From Rhinopomastus cyanomelas (taxonomy: Eukaryota; Chordata; Aves; Bucerotiformes; Rhinopomastidae): a stretch of DNA of 64,000 nucleotides. The position numbers and the translations under genes are program-made. The stretch spans positions 70,202 to 134,201 of the forward strand of contig VXBP01004173.1 in assembly GCA_013400115.1 (NCBI GenBank), given 5' to 3'. Shown in pieces: positions 1 to 14,262 of this stretch. A model generated the notes under the pieces. The model was given only the letters and a program-made list of their open reading frames with translations, ran no database searches and was not told where the DNA came from. The first letter of the stretch is position 1. Each line of letters begins with the position of its first letter.

Positions 1-3000
1 TGCATTCAGGATCTGCTTGCAACAAATCTAAAAGGGCTTACAGCAATTAACAGGGAGAAGACAACCCTTTCATGGTCTCTATAGATGTATACCACTGTAT
101 GAAACAAGTCTGATGACATCTTTCAGTTGACAGAAACTCTTATCCAGAAAAGCCACTCAGTTCCATTTTACATGTATCAGGTCCAAGGAAACTAAATACT
201 GCCCAAGTCTGCCATAATACTGTAATGCAGAAAACCCCAAAACACCCTACCCATATCCCAGACTTCACAGTGAGCAAATAAATCTAGGTGTAGAGACTAC
301 CAAGATAACACAATACAAAACTGTTCTTTTTCCTCACTTGAAAATTTGTCACTCAAGTCAAAGTCATGCTCAAGTGTGTGAGTAGAACAAAGGGAAAGAG
401 GGGGATACCGGGAGGAGTGACACATACTAGGAAATGCCAGGCCTTAGCAATAAAATGGAGCAACATGAAATCATCTTTGCTAATAGAATGTGGGTGAGTG
501 CTTTCCTGAGTCAAAAAAGCCGTATCTATTTCCAACCCCTCCTGAGAAGCAAAGGCATAAAATCTGTAAGGAGGGTAAAGACATGTTCCTCTCTCCTACC
601 CTGACAATGACAAAATCAGACTCTGAATCCAGAAAGATTCAGAAAAAAAAGGGGATCAAATCTGTGCCATTTCTAAAGTTCACTTTCTTCCAAGACATCA
701 ACTTTTTGCTGTATTCCAAAAAATTATCTGACTGCTGCCTTCAGAATCTGTTAGGCAATACAGTGCACACTACTTAGAAAAAGCCACAGTAATTAAGCAT
801 TTCAGCTTGGAATCGCACACCTAACTCAAGCTAAACTAATTTCCTTATATGATTTCAGGATAGAAAATAATATAGGAAACTTCTTGTGTTCTTTAAGAGA
901 TGAAGCACAGATGATTTACAGACTGAATACAAACAGCCAACTTCCAAACATTCTGTCACATAGCTCAGGGAAAGCCTATTACACTCACTCAACAGCTGCC
1001 TGCATCCAGCTTTGTTCAAGCTCCTTATTAAATCACCTGAAACAACTTCTCCTTTTGCCAAGTTATGAATTGTAAGTGGGTCCCCAGACCTTCAGCCACA
1101 TTACTGCAGCACTTACATTACATACACATAATTGTAGCATAACAAATAATGACAGCATTAACATTGTACAAATACCATGAACTCCAGTGATGTCTAAGAG
1201 AGAGATCATGTCTCCACATATGCTATACACAGTTCTAACATTTTAAATAAAATATAAAGCCCTATTACTTATAAATTACTGCTGTATTTTCCTTCTAATA
1301 AATAATCTCAATGCTTTTCTCACATAAATAATGGAGTAATATTACAGTATATTTAGCCTCAACTCAAAATATTATTGCAATTAATGTAATTATTTAGAAT
1401 TCTATGAGAAGGATGCCTCTGAAAGGGTTTAATTAGAGGAGAACTATTACATAATTTGTCTTTTCAATTCTCTACCACCAAAGTGCATTTATAGCAGTTC
1501 ACAGTAAAGTATAATAGATGTAAGTATTCCTGAGTAAAAAAAAAAACAGTGCAACTACTGTACAATAATGGTACTGAATACATTCTTCTATGAAAGTTAC
1601 ATATTTTCATCAAATATTTCAATCTATAATGCATGAAATGAACAGTAAAAGATGTGACATTTGGAATTCCTTTAAGAAATAAATGTGCAATTTTTTACCC
1701 CAAACAAATCTTATTCAGATAGAAACACAGTGCCTTAAATGCCAAATCCATCCCCAAAATTATTTTTATAAAGATATATACAAAATATAGGCAGTTTTAC
1801 CTAAAGGTGCAATGTTGAGAGAATGGTACAGAAAGCCTATACAAAACACATTGCACAGAACTAAAAAATAAGCATAGATCATAAACATACTGATTTTTCA
1901 GCTTTATACATATTGAGCATATTTCATAAATATATCTGACAATCTTAAATAGTTGAGACAACAAGAATCACTTTTCTCTGATAATAAAACCCAACACTTG
2001 CATTTGCAAAGGAATGTAACTCACATGCTTTAAAGAAAAAAAGCTTAAAGGCTAAACAAGAAGCATTCTGAAGCTATTACGCTCTAATTTGTTTCCAATA
2101 ACAATAGGCTCTTCTAATTTCTCACTGCAACGATGGCTCAGCTAAATATAATTCATATCACTTACCCGCTCTTCGTAAGAAACAGCAGTTATTTTTCCTA
2201 ACAGTACTCTTCCTAAATTCATCTTCACTTAATACAGAAAAAGCATTTCCTTAACACATCAGCTTCTCAAAGATTAAACTAAAAAACTAAACCCTGTTCC
2301 ATGCCTGTACATGCCAGTAAAGTTTAAAGGCATTTCGCATGAACTTCTATTTTACTCCCTTTATGTTACCCATAGCAACAGGCCAATGCAGGAAGCTGTG
2401 GTTCGTCAGGGATTCAGATTAGATCTCAATTATCTCTCACCAGAAAAGCTAGATCATTTTATATAAATCACACTGATTGTATTTTAAAACGTTTCCTATA
2501 ACAAATCAGGAAAATGACGTTCAATTGTGTGATAGTTCTGTATTCAATAAAACAGACTTCCAAGACAGTTTTCAGAAAAACATTAGTTAATCACCCTAAC
2601 ATTAGTTAAAGAAATATTTACATAGTAAACCACTATTTTCAGAGGTTTACATAATGCAAGCCAAAATAAAGTAGAAGCTCAAGCAGTCTATTCTGCTTAA
2701 CTTTTCAGTGGTTATCTAGAAATTGATGTAAAAATCCACAGTACAAGGAAACCTGGAATATTTGGTTAAAACTAGGAGCAGCCTGCTGTCACTAAAGACA
2801 AAATTCTCCTTTCAAAATCCAGCTGCTATTCTGCCCTTCCTTCCTCACTACCTGAGTTTGTGCTCAAATGATGTCAAGCCTGCTCTGTGCACAGTGCCTT
2901 AAGAACAGATAGCAAAATAGGTGACTTGTAATGTAAGAGGGAAGTGCTATTAACTTGCCTATGACAGCAGCGTCTTCAACAGACTGTATATGGAAAGTAT

Positions 3001-3237
3001 AGAATTTCATTAACTTTGCTGCTCCTCACAAGCAAATGGTGACAGAATCTAAACCATTCATTGCTGTTACTCTCTTATTTAAGCAACCACAATACATTTT
3101 TCTGACTAAAAGACCCAACAACATTTCCAACTCGAAATGACTAGTGGGCATTTCATGCCATCAGGATGTCCTTAAATACAAAGTAGACTTACTGCTAGTA
3201 GTTAGGGAAGAGGAATCTTCTCTCTTGTTCAGTGCAG

Positions 3238-3291
3238 CATGATTGAACTTGATCCTAGAGGTCTTTTTCAACCTACACTATTCTATGATTT
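3238..3291 (+). mobile_element. Short CR1 3' tail
   Basis: Only the last 50 or so bases of a CR1 remain: TTGATCCTAGAGGTC, a CAACCT block and TTCTATGATTT. Confidence 0.6.
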
Positions 3292-3736
3292 AATATAGAA
3301 TCACCCACATTCATATGGTTCCTGTATGTCAAGCCCCTCACACAAAAACAACCTTATGAGAAAGGCAAATACCACTCTGCACATACACAAATAGGAACTG
3401 GGGCAAAACGTTCAGAGCTTTCACTCCAGATCCCAGAGTGAGAGCGGCTCACAAAAAGGCAGTCCGAGTCTGCACTTGGAAATGCAATGGAAACAAATAG
3501 GTGAGTAGGCAGGAAGGAATGTAATTACTACTACTAATTACAAATTACACCCTTCATTCTTTTAGGACTTTAACAAATGCCTTATGATACTTACACAGAA
3601 CAGGTTAACTAAGTATTAAGAATTTATAATTTTCTCAACAAAAAACACCAAACAGAGATGTTTAAATACTGCATTTTGCTTGACATTAAACCCAGCGAGA
3701 CGCAGAATGTATTTTCACTGTCAATATCTTAAGCCA

Positions 3737-3832
3737 AATCACAAAATCACAGAACATTAGGGATTGGAAGGTCGAAAGATCATCTAGTCCAATCCCCCTG
3801 CCACAGCAGGATCACCTAGACCAAGTCACATA
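3737..3832 (-). mobile_element. CR1 3'-end fragment
   Basis: Minus-strand CR1 terminus: starts AATCACAAAATCACAGAAC and runs through ATCTAGTCCAATCCCCCTG to CCTAGACCAAGTCACA. It is cut off at the SINE-like element. Confidence 0.85.
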
Positions 3833-3981
3833 GGACTCTGAATCCCTGGGGTCATGGGTTCAAGCCCCATGTAGGACATCTTGAGACAGTACAGTAGGCT
3901 TACCCTGCTCCAGCAGGGGGGGGTTGGACTTAGATGATCCTTCATGGTCCCTTCCAACTGTAACATTCTGTGATTCTGTGA
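3833..3981 (+). mobile_element. tRNA-derived SINE with CR1-type tail (5'-truncated)
   Basis: At 3833 the sequence reads GGACTCTGAATCC, like the anticodon arm of tRNA-Gln(CUG). At 3854-3870 there is a perfect T-arm, ATGGG-TTCAAGC-CCCAT, with a legal 7-base T loop and the Pol III B-box GGTTCAAGCCC. After about 50 unrelated bases comes a CR1 3' end (GGTTGGACTTAGATGATCC onwards) with the terminal ATTCTGTGATTCTGTGA. tRNA head plus CR1 tail is the known plan of CR1-mobilised bird and reptile SINEs. The D-arm and A-box are missing, so this copy is truncated. It abuts a CR1 fragment of opposite orientation. Confidence 0.6.
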
Positions 3982-5663
3982 TATCCATCAACAGCATTAC
4001 AAATAAGCAGACAACCAGGTGATACTAATCCCTACACTGGGTAAGTAAAGAGCACAAATGGATCACAAATGCCTGGAGAACTTTCCTGTGAACATCACAT
4101 CCCTCTGAGATAAGACAAAAAGAGAATTTTATTAATAATGTTTACTTAACCTAATTCCTCTAGAATCACCTGGAAAGACCAAACGCATTAGCAGCATTTT
4201 AACATGTGAGGATGTTACAGGCCAGGACAAAAGAATGATTAAGAGAAAAGTAATTCCACATGCAATGGGGCGCAGATGCAAGATTAGCAGTTCACTGGAA
4301 CAACCATTATGTACATTTTTAGGACCACTGTGTGTGGGCAATGTTTTATACATTCCAGGCACTCATACTTGACATTATAAGTCTAATAATCCCTTAGTTT
4401 AAACAGACCTTTAGGGTTGTTGATTTTATTTCATTGAACTAAGGATTGCACGTCCACATTCTTTCCATACAGTGACTCCACAAGCACCACAAATAACCTC
4501 TACCAACTAGCCAGTACCAGTTAACGCTAATGGCTATGAAAAATCATGTGACTCTGAAAACCCTTTAAAAATTTCACATCCTTCTACATTTTCACAGGTT
4601 ATTTCAGCAACTGCCAGATTTGAAATCTTGTGATTTTGTGTACCATATTTGTAAACCAGGCAGGCGACTCAAAGTTCAAAGGTCAAAAGCAGAAGGAATG
4701 TTAATGTGCAAATCTATTAATGGAAAGTGTTAAAATACGACACAACAGCTTTAAAAACCTTATTCAAATATTCCAAAGATGACATTTGTAAACCCACATC
4801 CATCTGCTTAGAAGCTAAACTGTGGGAAGGGGTAGAGACCCCAAGATAGGGTTGATTTGTTTTTCTCTTCTACCCTCCCTCCACTTCCTGATCATATTTT
4901 TTGTACATTTGTTTTCAAAGCAGAAAAAGCCAAAAAGGAGACAAAATGACAGGAAGCCTGGATAAGTTTAACTTGTCAGAAGATGAATAGGATTTAATAT
5001 ATCTTTGACTCCTAAAAAAAGACAACACAAACAAAAATGTCAGGCAACCAGAAAGAGGTGATCCCCTGGACTAGCTCCCACTCACACAAATTCCCAAGGT
5101 AAATTTGACACTGGCAGAATGCACCATCAAAAATCTTAAATCTCATCAGGTGTTTCTTTTTTTATCTCGTATTATAGAAAAGAAAAGATACTCGCATGAA
5201 AGTCTGATTAAAAAATATCTAAGAATATGATTTAGCTCACTAACCCTAAGATTTCAGTTCACTGAAATAAAAAGCAGGAGTATCAAAAAGCCTACACACA
5301 AATTAAGAAAACTTTGCTATAGATTAAAACGTTGGGTTTTTCCTCGTTTTCAAAATTTTCTATAATATGTCTATTTTTGCCAATGATTTGTCAGCTATTC
5401 AACACTAGTCAGACCCCATATGTGCTACTGATTAAAAGATTCTCTTATTTACAACATTGTGGTTTGCCTCTATCGATTTTAAAAATAAAAGCCTTTCCTA
5501 TTCCAAGGCAATATCAACCAAAAAAAAAAAATCTTTTCAAGCCAAATTATTTGGAATTGGTTCATGTATAAATAACAGAAATATACCTGCCTTGTCAAAT
5601 ACACAGACTTCCCCTTCAATACATTTCATGAAGTGGAGGGACACGATACAAACGGCTGCTCCG

Positions 5664-5678
5664 AGTGCCCCCTGCTGC
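5664..5678 (-). promoter_or_regulatory. CTCF-like motif in an RGS12 intron
   Basis: The minus-strand 15-mer GCAGCAGGGGGCACT fits CCASYAGRKGGCRSY at 14 of 15 positions, inside otherwise AT-rich intron. It has the same orientation as the site near 56.7 kb, so the two would not make a convergent loop pair. Confidence 0.4.
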
Positions 5679-6604
5679 CTCATGTACATGCTTTTTAAAG
5701 TGTAACATACAGGAAGATTTGCCACCCAGAAATTTACTCTATAAACAAATATGTGGTTTTGAAAACCATATAATAAGCTTTGGTAAATACTTCTGTAGAG
5801 CCTGACTGCAACAGATAATTAAAAATACACTTTTTCGAAATATTATTAAGTTGCTTCTGAATTTTCTACTACTGCATATGGAGCCTTTGAGAATCAAAAG
5901 TTATTTTGGGAAATTCACATAAAAGTTAGCATGAAAACTACTACTTTCTAAGTAAACAATGCATATCTTCTAAGCCATGCAATTGCTTCTTTCTCTTTTC
6001 AATTTAACAAAAGAAAGTAAGTTTTGCTGCTACACTTTTAGCATTAAAGACAATTATATTCTGAGACATGTGGACATAAAGAATAAGACTACAATGTAAA
6101 AATCTGACGATACAGCCAGGACCTTTACCTACAAATTACGTGTTTTCTGTAGAAGAATTCTAAAGTCTCCACACCTCACAGATTTTGTATTCTAGAAACA
6201 CTTTTAATTTTTTTTCAGCTGTTTAATAACTCATACCATCTGGATTCTGGTTTACTGGATACAAATCCAGCTGGGAAAAAACAAATCACTTTAGCTGCAC
6301 ACCTTAAAAAAAACCAAAACACTAACAGTTGGGAAGGAATTTGTAACTATGACATTCTTGCTTTACGGAAACATGTGCAAGTATAGTGAAAATAAAGTGA
6401 AAGACTTTTTAAAAACTTAATTAGAGAAATATCTGTATATCTACTATACTTACTTCACATTTTAAAAACAATACAAAGCTAAAGAGAGACTTAAAAAATA
6501 TCGATTAAAATGGTATAGTCTTAATTTCATAGAGAGCTTACATATAAAGTCAAATGAAATACTTATGAACTTCGATTCTTTAAAACCTTATCGAAACCTC
6601 AGAA

Positions 6605-6658
6605 GCATTACTTACCATATTTCACTGCTAAGCATTATTTATCATATTTTACTGCTAA
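6605..6658. repeat. 27-bp tandem duplication
   Basis: Two adjoining 27-base units (6605-6631, 6632-6658) starting GCATTA and ending CTGCTAA match at 24 positions. All three differences are C in the first unit and T in the second. Confidence 0.85.
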
Positions 6659-9600
6659 GAAATTTCAAATTTCTTCTTCTTGGAAGACTACTTATTAAAC
6701 CTTATTCCTACTTTCAGTTCGCTTTAGACAAACAAAACCTTATACTTACAGACACTTGACTATCAGTAAAAGTTTTCTCCATGTATAAATGGTTTAATAG
6801 TTCATTGTTAAGGAGCAGTCCCTTCAACTTATTATTACGTGCTTTCTCAACACATATTTACTTCTTCTTCCAGAGTCCAGCAAAAAAATGAGGCTTCTCT
6901 GTCTGTTGCCCTATCAACACCTCTCGCATTCTCCTCCCTCCCCAGCACATTCCCCGCCCTCAGTACTGGTTCTGTATCTTCTCATCAAAAGGAACAAGCA
7001 GCTTTTAAAATGGTGTTTAGGCAGGTCCTGGTAACAATAAAGCTTCTGTAAAGACAACAGCATGCTGCTGAGGAATCTGCTAATGTAAAATGCATTTGGA
7101 AAGGGCCTACAGGACTCTCTCTTAAATGATTGCCCAAACTTGTTTAAGCATTGAGTCAACATCATTTTCTCCTTCAAAGTTTTCTCTCTTTTAATACATT
7201 CCCTTCTGATGAGTACACTATCGGAATGAATGAACTATGTCAACAAACCCTATTAACAGGATTTAATCTAAAATTACCTTTAAAAAAATTGTTAAAACTT
7301 GTAAGACTTAAGGTAATTTTATTTCAGTTTCTGGCATGTAGATGCATGTCTCAGTACGATTACAATCACATGGATGCATATTATGCAATCTATCTCATCC
7401 TACCAAAACGCTCCGTGTTCTTTTGAGTAAGCAGGGCACTGGCATTTACAAGGATTGCGTTCCAAGTGAAACATGATTCTCATAATTTTCAAAACCACAC
7501 CTACTCTCCAGACAGACCAGCAATATCTGTGTATTTTCACAAAGAAATGCACATACTTTCTGCCCAACAAATAATGCTTATATACCATTTGCAGTTCCTC
7601 AGTCCAGAGGGAAGTAGACAGGGGATTTTAGTGTATTTGGTTTTAAGTATTAGAAGACCATATTAAATACTTTGATGATTTAATATTTAAAAAAAAGAAA
7701 TAGTTCATCTAGGAGAGACTCCACAGGTGACTTTTTTCCCACTGGACTGATAAATCCATTAGGTACTAACTTCTAATCAAAATCACAGCAGATTAAGCAT
7801 GCTGACAGGGTTAGAAAGAATTCACAGATAGCTATCATTTATGCCATATGTATTCTGTGATTATACTTCAGAAATACCCATTCAGATCACTTAATAAGGC
7901 CTTAAAATTAATTCCCCAATATTAACGTGGTCTCCTTACCCCCATTAGCGTGTGACAAAGACACCTAGTAACAGGAAGAACAGCCAATGCAGGGCAGGAA
8001 CAGAGAGGCATGAAACCACTCACTCGGTTCCTCATTCCCACCAAGGAGCTGCACAGGCAATCTGTTCTGCTGCAGAATCTCTAACCAGGAGAGCTGCAGT
8101 TCCCTCTCCCTCACACATCTGTAGCACAAACAGTGAATGCTCCCAGAGCCCATGGCAGTTGCACATAGGAGATACTACAGTGGGCGAGCCCTATACTTTA
8201 GCAACAAACAAGTTTACATCACGTAAAAGGTAACATGGTCTCCTGTGACAAGAGTACAGTCCATAATCCCACAGTGAACCCAGTAAATACAAGTAAACAC
8301 AGTGTTATGTTTCCAGTAGTGGCAACACATGGATGCCTGCCGATGAGTAGCACGGGGCAGCATAGAGGACATTACACTGATTACATTCTCCCAGACTCAA
8401 GGTATTTTTAGTCCAGGACACTTCCTGAACCTAGTGTAGCTTGTCTCCTTAATAATCCCCTGTGGCTCTTCTTTTCCAAATACTTGTCCACTTTCCCCCC
8501 AGGACATGCAAATTTCTTGCATCCACAGCACTGAGTGGTGAGGCATTCGACAGACCGACTCACCTCCTGCATGAACAATCATGTTCTTCTGTTTGTTTTG
8601 CTCCTGGCTCCAGCTATCTTTAATTATTGATACTGACTCCTTGTCCTGAAGGAGACTGTGAGTAGTTAATACCAACTACTTTTTCTATGCCACTCATGAA
8701 TTTATATTCTTTCCTTCACCTTTCTGAACCTATACTACTTCTACTATCAAAACATTTCTGAAGTAAAGAGATCAGGCGTGGGCAAATCACAGATGTAGAA
8801 AGTGCAATTGTTATGCAGGTTTTTCCTCCATTTCATTGCTAATAATTCATAATGTAGAATTTTGCTTTATTTCTACTCTACTAAGCTGGTATTTTCATTC
8901 AACTGTCCCTTCTAACTCAAAGACCACATTTCTGAAGAAACAGTCAGCTCAGAGACATAGAAATCATTTGGTACATGAAGCTAGGGCTATTTTGCCTCGT
9001 TTGCACTGCTTTGCATTTATCTGCATACATTTGCACCGGCCATTTTATTGTCCTGTCATTCACTCTTGTGAAAGCAGCCTGCTGTCATCTTCAGAGACTG
9101 CTCTTTTCCTTATTACCTTGAGTAGCGTCACCTCACTACTCACTTCTTGGGAGGAGCTTTAAAAAATTCTTTTGAATCAACAAACACGACTTAAAAACTG
9201 AAGCAAGCGCCAGCCTTAAGCAGGAAGTTTTTCTGGATTTCCATAATAGCCCCTCCTGCAGTAAGCTTCTATTCTGCTTTAATAGTATGTGCCTCATGAA
9301 ACAGACCCAGAAGAGCAAACAGTTTCAAAGAGAGTAAGCCAAGTTTTTAAAAACTATCAAATTTTTGAAGAAAGGCTGCCCTGGGAAGTTGCCCAGCTAC
9401 CAAGAGTCCCAGTTCTGCAAGCACTGACTGTTTCATCACATCTCAAGGGAAACAAAACTAAAGGAAGACCCAAAGCCAAGATCTGATAACTTTTAAGGCT
9501 GAACTATGGCTGAACTGCAGCTTTAGTTCATCCGGGCTGATCCTTGTAGTTCCACAAACACGACTGCACCAAAGATGTTGACAGCTTATGAATTCATCTG

Positions 9601-11790
9601 CGTCCATTTAATCACACAGTTAAAAATTACAGTACTGGCTACTGTCAAGAAGTAAAGGCTGCTGCCTGAGGATTTATGCAAATATCTCTGAAAACATACA
9701 CTGTGCCTCTGGTTCTGTGACAGAAACTGGCTTGTGTTAGAGAGCCAACCCCAGAGGCAGTAAAGCTCCAAGTGGCGGGGTCACACAAGGTACAGATTGC
9801 TTCCTCAGGGAAACACTTCCCCATACTGTCTTTGCACATATGGGGACTGAATTCTCTACGGAATCCATCTGAGGCAACATTGATGGTTTCTCCTCAGGCA
9901 TCAAAGTACAGGATGTACCTCATGAAGAAAGAAGAAATGAGAGCCAGCTCTCATCACATTCTCTAATTACTGCACTTTCTACATGTGAATTTACATGACA
10001 AATGTCTACAGACTCTGAAATAAAATAATCCAAAATGACAACCATAAAGTGACCATATTTTGGTAATTTTGCTGTTTACCAACTGCAGTAACAGAAAACA
10101 AATTCCATTATTCTCAGTTTCTGGTGGGGGAAAAAAAAAATCACAGAGTTTAACATTCTAGATTGTATCTAGAAATAGGTATCCCAAATTGACAAAAAAG
10201 AGGTTACACTCGACTGTATTCATCTATTGACCAGCCAACCTCTTCCAGATACTTACCAAAATCATGTAAAGAGGATAAGAACTTTTCATTATAAAGTCTA
10301 TGTTTACAGATTTTATTAAAAAAAGTTTTATATAAACAAACAACTTAAAAGAGCACATATTTGTAATCTTTTAAAAACAATGGTACAGTATGAAATACCA
10401 GCAAAGGTTTAACATTAATGCTAATGCACAACCTGTAGAAAAAAATGTATGTTCTTTAGGGAGTAATGATGGACATAACTAAAGTACTTGATAAGATCAT
10501 ATATGCCAAAGTAAAAGCCTGGAGAAGATCCTCTAGAGTACACTGAAGAGTTTGAAATCCTTAATGGAGTAGTCTAGGCAACAAAACGTGAAAAAATTAT
10601 GCTGTCAGAGGTCCTTAAGGCAGCATCCAGAATGAAATTACAGTAGTCTACGCTAACTCTATCTGTACTAGTCAAATAAATACCTCCATAAGCTATTGTG
10701 GAGTTCCAAAGGCAGGTGGTGCTCTCTGGCCACTACCACACCACCAAGTTGTCCCAGTGTCCTATGTGTTAGGTTGGTTGCACCCAAACTGCCTGCTGGG
10801 CACAGCGATGCTAACTACTAGAGCTAACTCCTGAACCATGTCCAATATCATTTGACAAAATACTAGCTGGCACAGGCCAAAGCCACATAAATAACAATTT
10901 TAGCAATGTGACAGAACAGATACTGAAATCCCCTGCCTGCCCCTGTTACCTTGGCACTGTTTCATTTACCAGCTATGCTGCACATCACATAAACTAGCCA
11001 AAGCTCTGAACACAGCAGAAGAGTACCTGGCAGAAACCACTGGATGCTTCCAAAGCCTTAGTCATGAGTTCCATGGTCACAAATGCTACAGTAACTCAAG
11101 GTAAAGAAATCAGTGTTTAATGTTATGACTGACTTATACTACATAGAGCCTTGTGTTATAGTTCAGCAAGAGGATTTGAGCTATGATAACATGTGACTGT
11201 AAAAATCACTGAGCACACTTCTTGCACTTTGCACCATTTTAAAAGCTGAGCCCTAGTGGCACAGTCCAAGAAACGGGACCTGTTACTCCCTGATGCTCCA
11301 CCAAGCCACACCAGACAAATTTTAGCGAAGGGAAAAGAAAGACGAAGAACCCTGACTGCAGTCACTGATCTCTGAGGTTTCCAAAACAGCAGCGTTAGGG
11401 GCTGGACTGTTAGCTTTTGGACATCAGGATATGTGTATATGAGACAGGAGTAGCATTTTTAGATTGTTATTACAAGGATGTGAAAAATACAAACTACCTT
11501 TTACATACATAAATGGAGATTTAATTCTTGCAAGCAGTTTTATTTCACAACTGTCCTTTTCTCCACCTTTGTGAAAGTAGACAGCAAAACTGTTCCACTT
11601 AAGTTCCATCTTAGATAAAAATTAGGATCAAATACAAGCAAACAATGCAATACCTAAAAGTCATGCTAAGGGGAACCTTATATACTGGCAGCTCCTGGCA
11701 AGTTTTCATGGTTTAAGAAAACTGATGAAACCTAAGACAAAAAGACATTCTTTTCAAATTTTAAATCCATGGTTATAAGCTGATAATGGA

Positions 11791-11915
11791 GAATCACAGA
11801 ATATTGAGACTGGAAAAGACCTCTAAGATCATCAGGCTCAGTCTATGACCTAACATCACCACAATATAGATCACATCCAATATGTTCTTAAACATCTGCC
11901 ACTTAATTTAAATCA
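11791..11915 (-). mobile_element. CR1 3' end, older subfamily
   Basis: Starts GAATCACAGAATATTGAGAC and continues CTAAGATCATC, then TATGACCTAACATCACCAC. The last block differs from the other copies here and fits an older, more diverged CR1 subfamily. The inner end fades out. Confidence 0.65.
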
Positions 11916-12939
11916 TGTAATTGCACCAGCCATAGTGGTGGCATTGTGGCCGTGGTGATGGTCTAGAAACATCAGTAATGCAAACTCTGTTGGGAGAGTA
12001 AATAGTTTTTATTAGATCAACTGAGAGGGTGGGAAAAGTTTGGGGCCTGTTTAGCTCTTCTTGTCTGATTTTCCTAGTGTAGTAGTTGGTCTAATATGAG
12101 CTATTATCTCCCTGTGTAAGCTTTGTCTGATTATTTAAACGAGTCAAACAAAGACAGGTACCCACTTAAAAACTCATTATTAAGTCAAATGAGCATTTAG
12201 GGGGTTTTGCCACCCACAGATGCCAAAGCTAATATCCAGCAGAGACATGTCATTCATTAGTATAAAAACCTCATACCAAGAAAATGTGTTGTATGCTTTC
12301 AATTAGTAGATTAAATGCAAAAAAGTTGCTTCACTAAAATTAATAAAATGGGGGGGAAAAATCAAGCATTATTATCTATAATAACAGCTAATAATACATT
12401 TTTAATGATAACAATTACGATAGAACATTCTAACAAAATTCCTCACGTTGATTTTTAAAAGAAATATAATACAACCCAATCTCGAAAACATTACAAAACT
12501 CTAGAAACTTTATCCAACAACTGTGCTTTTTCATATAGGATACGGTTTCCAAAATGGGGTAAGGACAAGAGAAAAAGCATTGACAGACATCTTTTTTGTG
12601 CTGATATTTGCTTAATAGGATCAAACAGTCTTCAATTCTAAAAATATCTTTATATTAAAAGATTATTTAACAATACTCAAAGATCCTGACACTTGTTTGC
12701 CAAATGTATTATGTCTTTCATGGCACTATTATTGTTTCAATTTTAACCACAGATAACTACCAAAAGTACAAGTGCCACAATGATTTCCAGGAAACACAAC
12801 AGTCTCAAATGTTCTCCTTGATGAAGAAAAAATTTGTTGACTTGAAGGGAATACTACAAGGGTCACTCATTTTTACAGACCTCAATAAAAATGAAAATAT
12901 TACTGGAATGAGCTAAAACTGAAAGTTTTAAAGAATTTG

Positions 12940-13002
12940 TGATTGGAACTGGATGGTTCATTAAGGTTCTTTCCAGCTCCAAGCATTCTATGATTCTATG
13001 AC
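12940..13002 (+). mobile_element. Short CR1 3' tail
   Basis: Terminal CR1 sequence only, ending with two copies of the 8-mer-like ATTCTATG repeat. Confidence 0.6.
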
Positions 13003-14262
13003 TACTAAAAGGATTATTATTTAATGTAAATTTTTACAAAGGCGGTGTTTTAGTATCTCCAGTCTCAAGGAGTCACCCTTAGTGTGCTTATAAATCTGTA
13101 AACAATGTCTTTCCCATGACAGAATCATATGAATGTGTAAGAGTAGTGGTAATTACCTGCAGGGAAGAAAAGTAGAAAGAAAGGAAGGATCATGCTCTCT
13201 AAGTAGTTGAAATACTAAATCATGGCAAGTGCTATTTAACATGATAAATCTCCTTGCACATATGAACCAGCAGACGTGCTATAAAGTAAAATTGGTGGAA
13301 ATTGCTGAATTTTAACATGTTTTGTAGTGGATACTATTTCATAACAGCAAATTATGCACATACAAAATTTTATTAGTACATAAAGTATAGTAATCTGTTC
13401 TTAATACCAGTAGATTTTGTGTGATTTAATACAGTTCTAAATAAATTTCTAGTGAAAAAAAAACCCCAAAATAAAGGCATATATTCATAATGTTAATTTT
13501 CAGAATTAACTTTCCAGTTACATGATAACCATATTCTGCTCTGCTGTGAGAATGCTCAGTTTCCACAGTGTGGAAACAAAACTGTGGAATTTATGAGACA
13601 CTTCACCATACCATAATCATAGCACAACCTCATCCATTAACTTTGCCCTCTCATGCTATTTTAAAACCTGCAGATTTAAAACAACCTTGTATACATGTTC
13701 TATTAGTAAAAACAGTACCTAGAGGTTAATTCTACAAACTTGCTTGTTTTCTTCAATGTATAATATTAAGAGGAAAATGCCTAAAGAGGAGCAACTATAT
13801 CATTATAGCTAATTCTACAATTATGAACAGATTGTCTGTACCTGTACAGCCAGACATAATCAAGCATTTCAAAATAACAAGTAAAATATTCTTTGCAATC
13901 GTTGCTTTTATTTATTAACTATATATAAAAGATGATTTATTCCTTGATAGATTTTTTGGAAACCTAAACGAACTGCAAAGAAATCACGCCACCTTATGGC
14001 GGAAGACAGTCAAATTGACTGATGGCGTTCGACACACTACTGCTCCAAACACAAGAGGATCAAGCACATGCTTCCACGAAAAATCCCACTACCACTTCCT
14101 TCAGACCCGTAAGTAAATTAATAGTGTTCAGCATATGCCCGTAAAACAAATTGTATCAAACCTACATACACTGCTCAATTTAGGTGACTAATTTGGATGC
14201 TAACAGAAATCAAACCCACAAGCTCGGAGAAGCATATTCCTTCTCAAACCTCATATTTGACT

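Noticed and set aside
3854..3870. A functional tRNA gene
   Set aside because: Only a T-arm and part of an anticodon arm are present; there is no D-arm, A-box or acceptor stem, and a CR1 tail follows.
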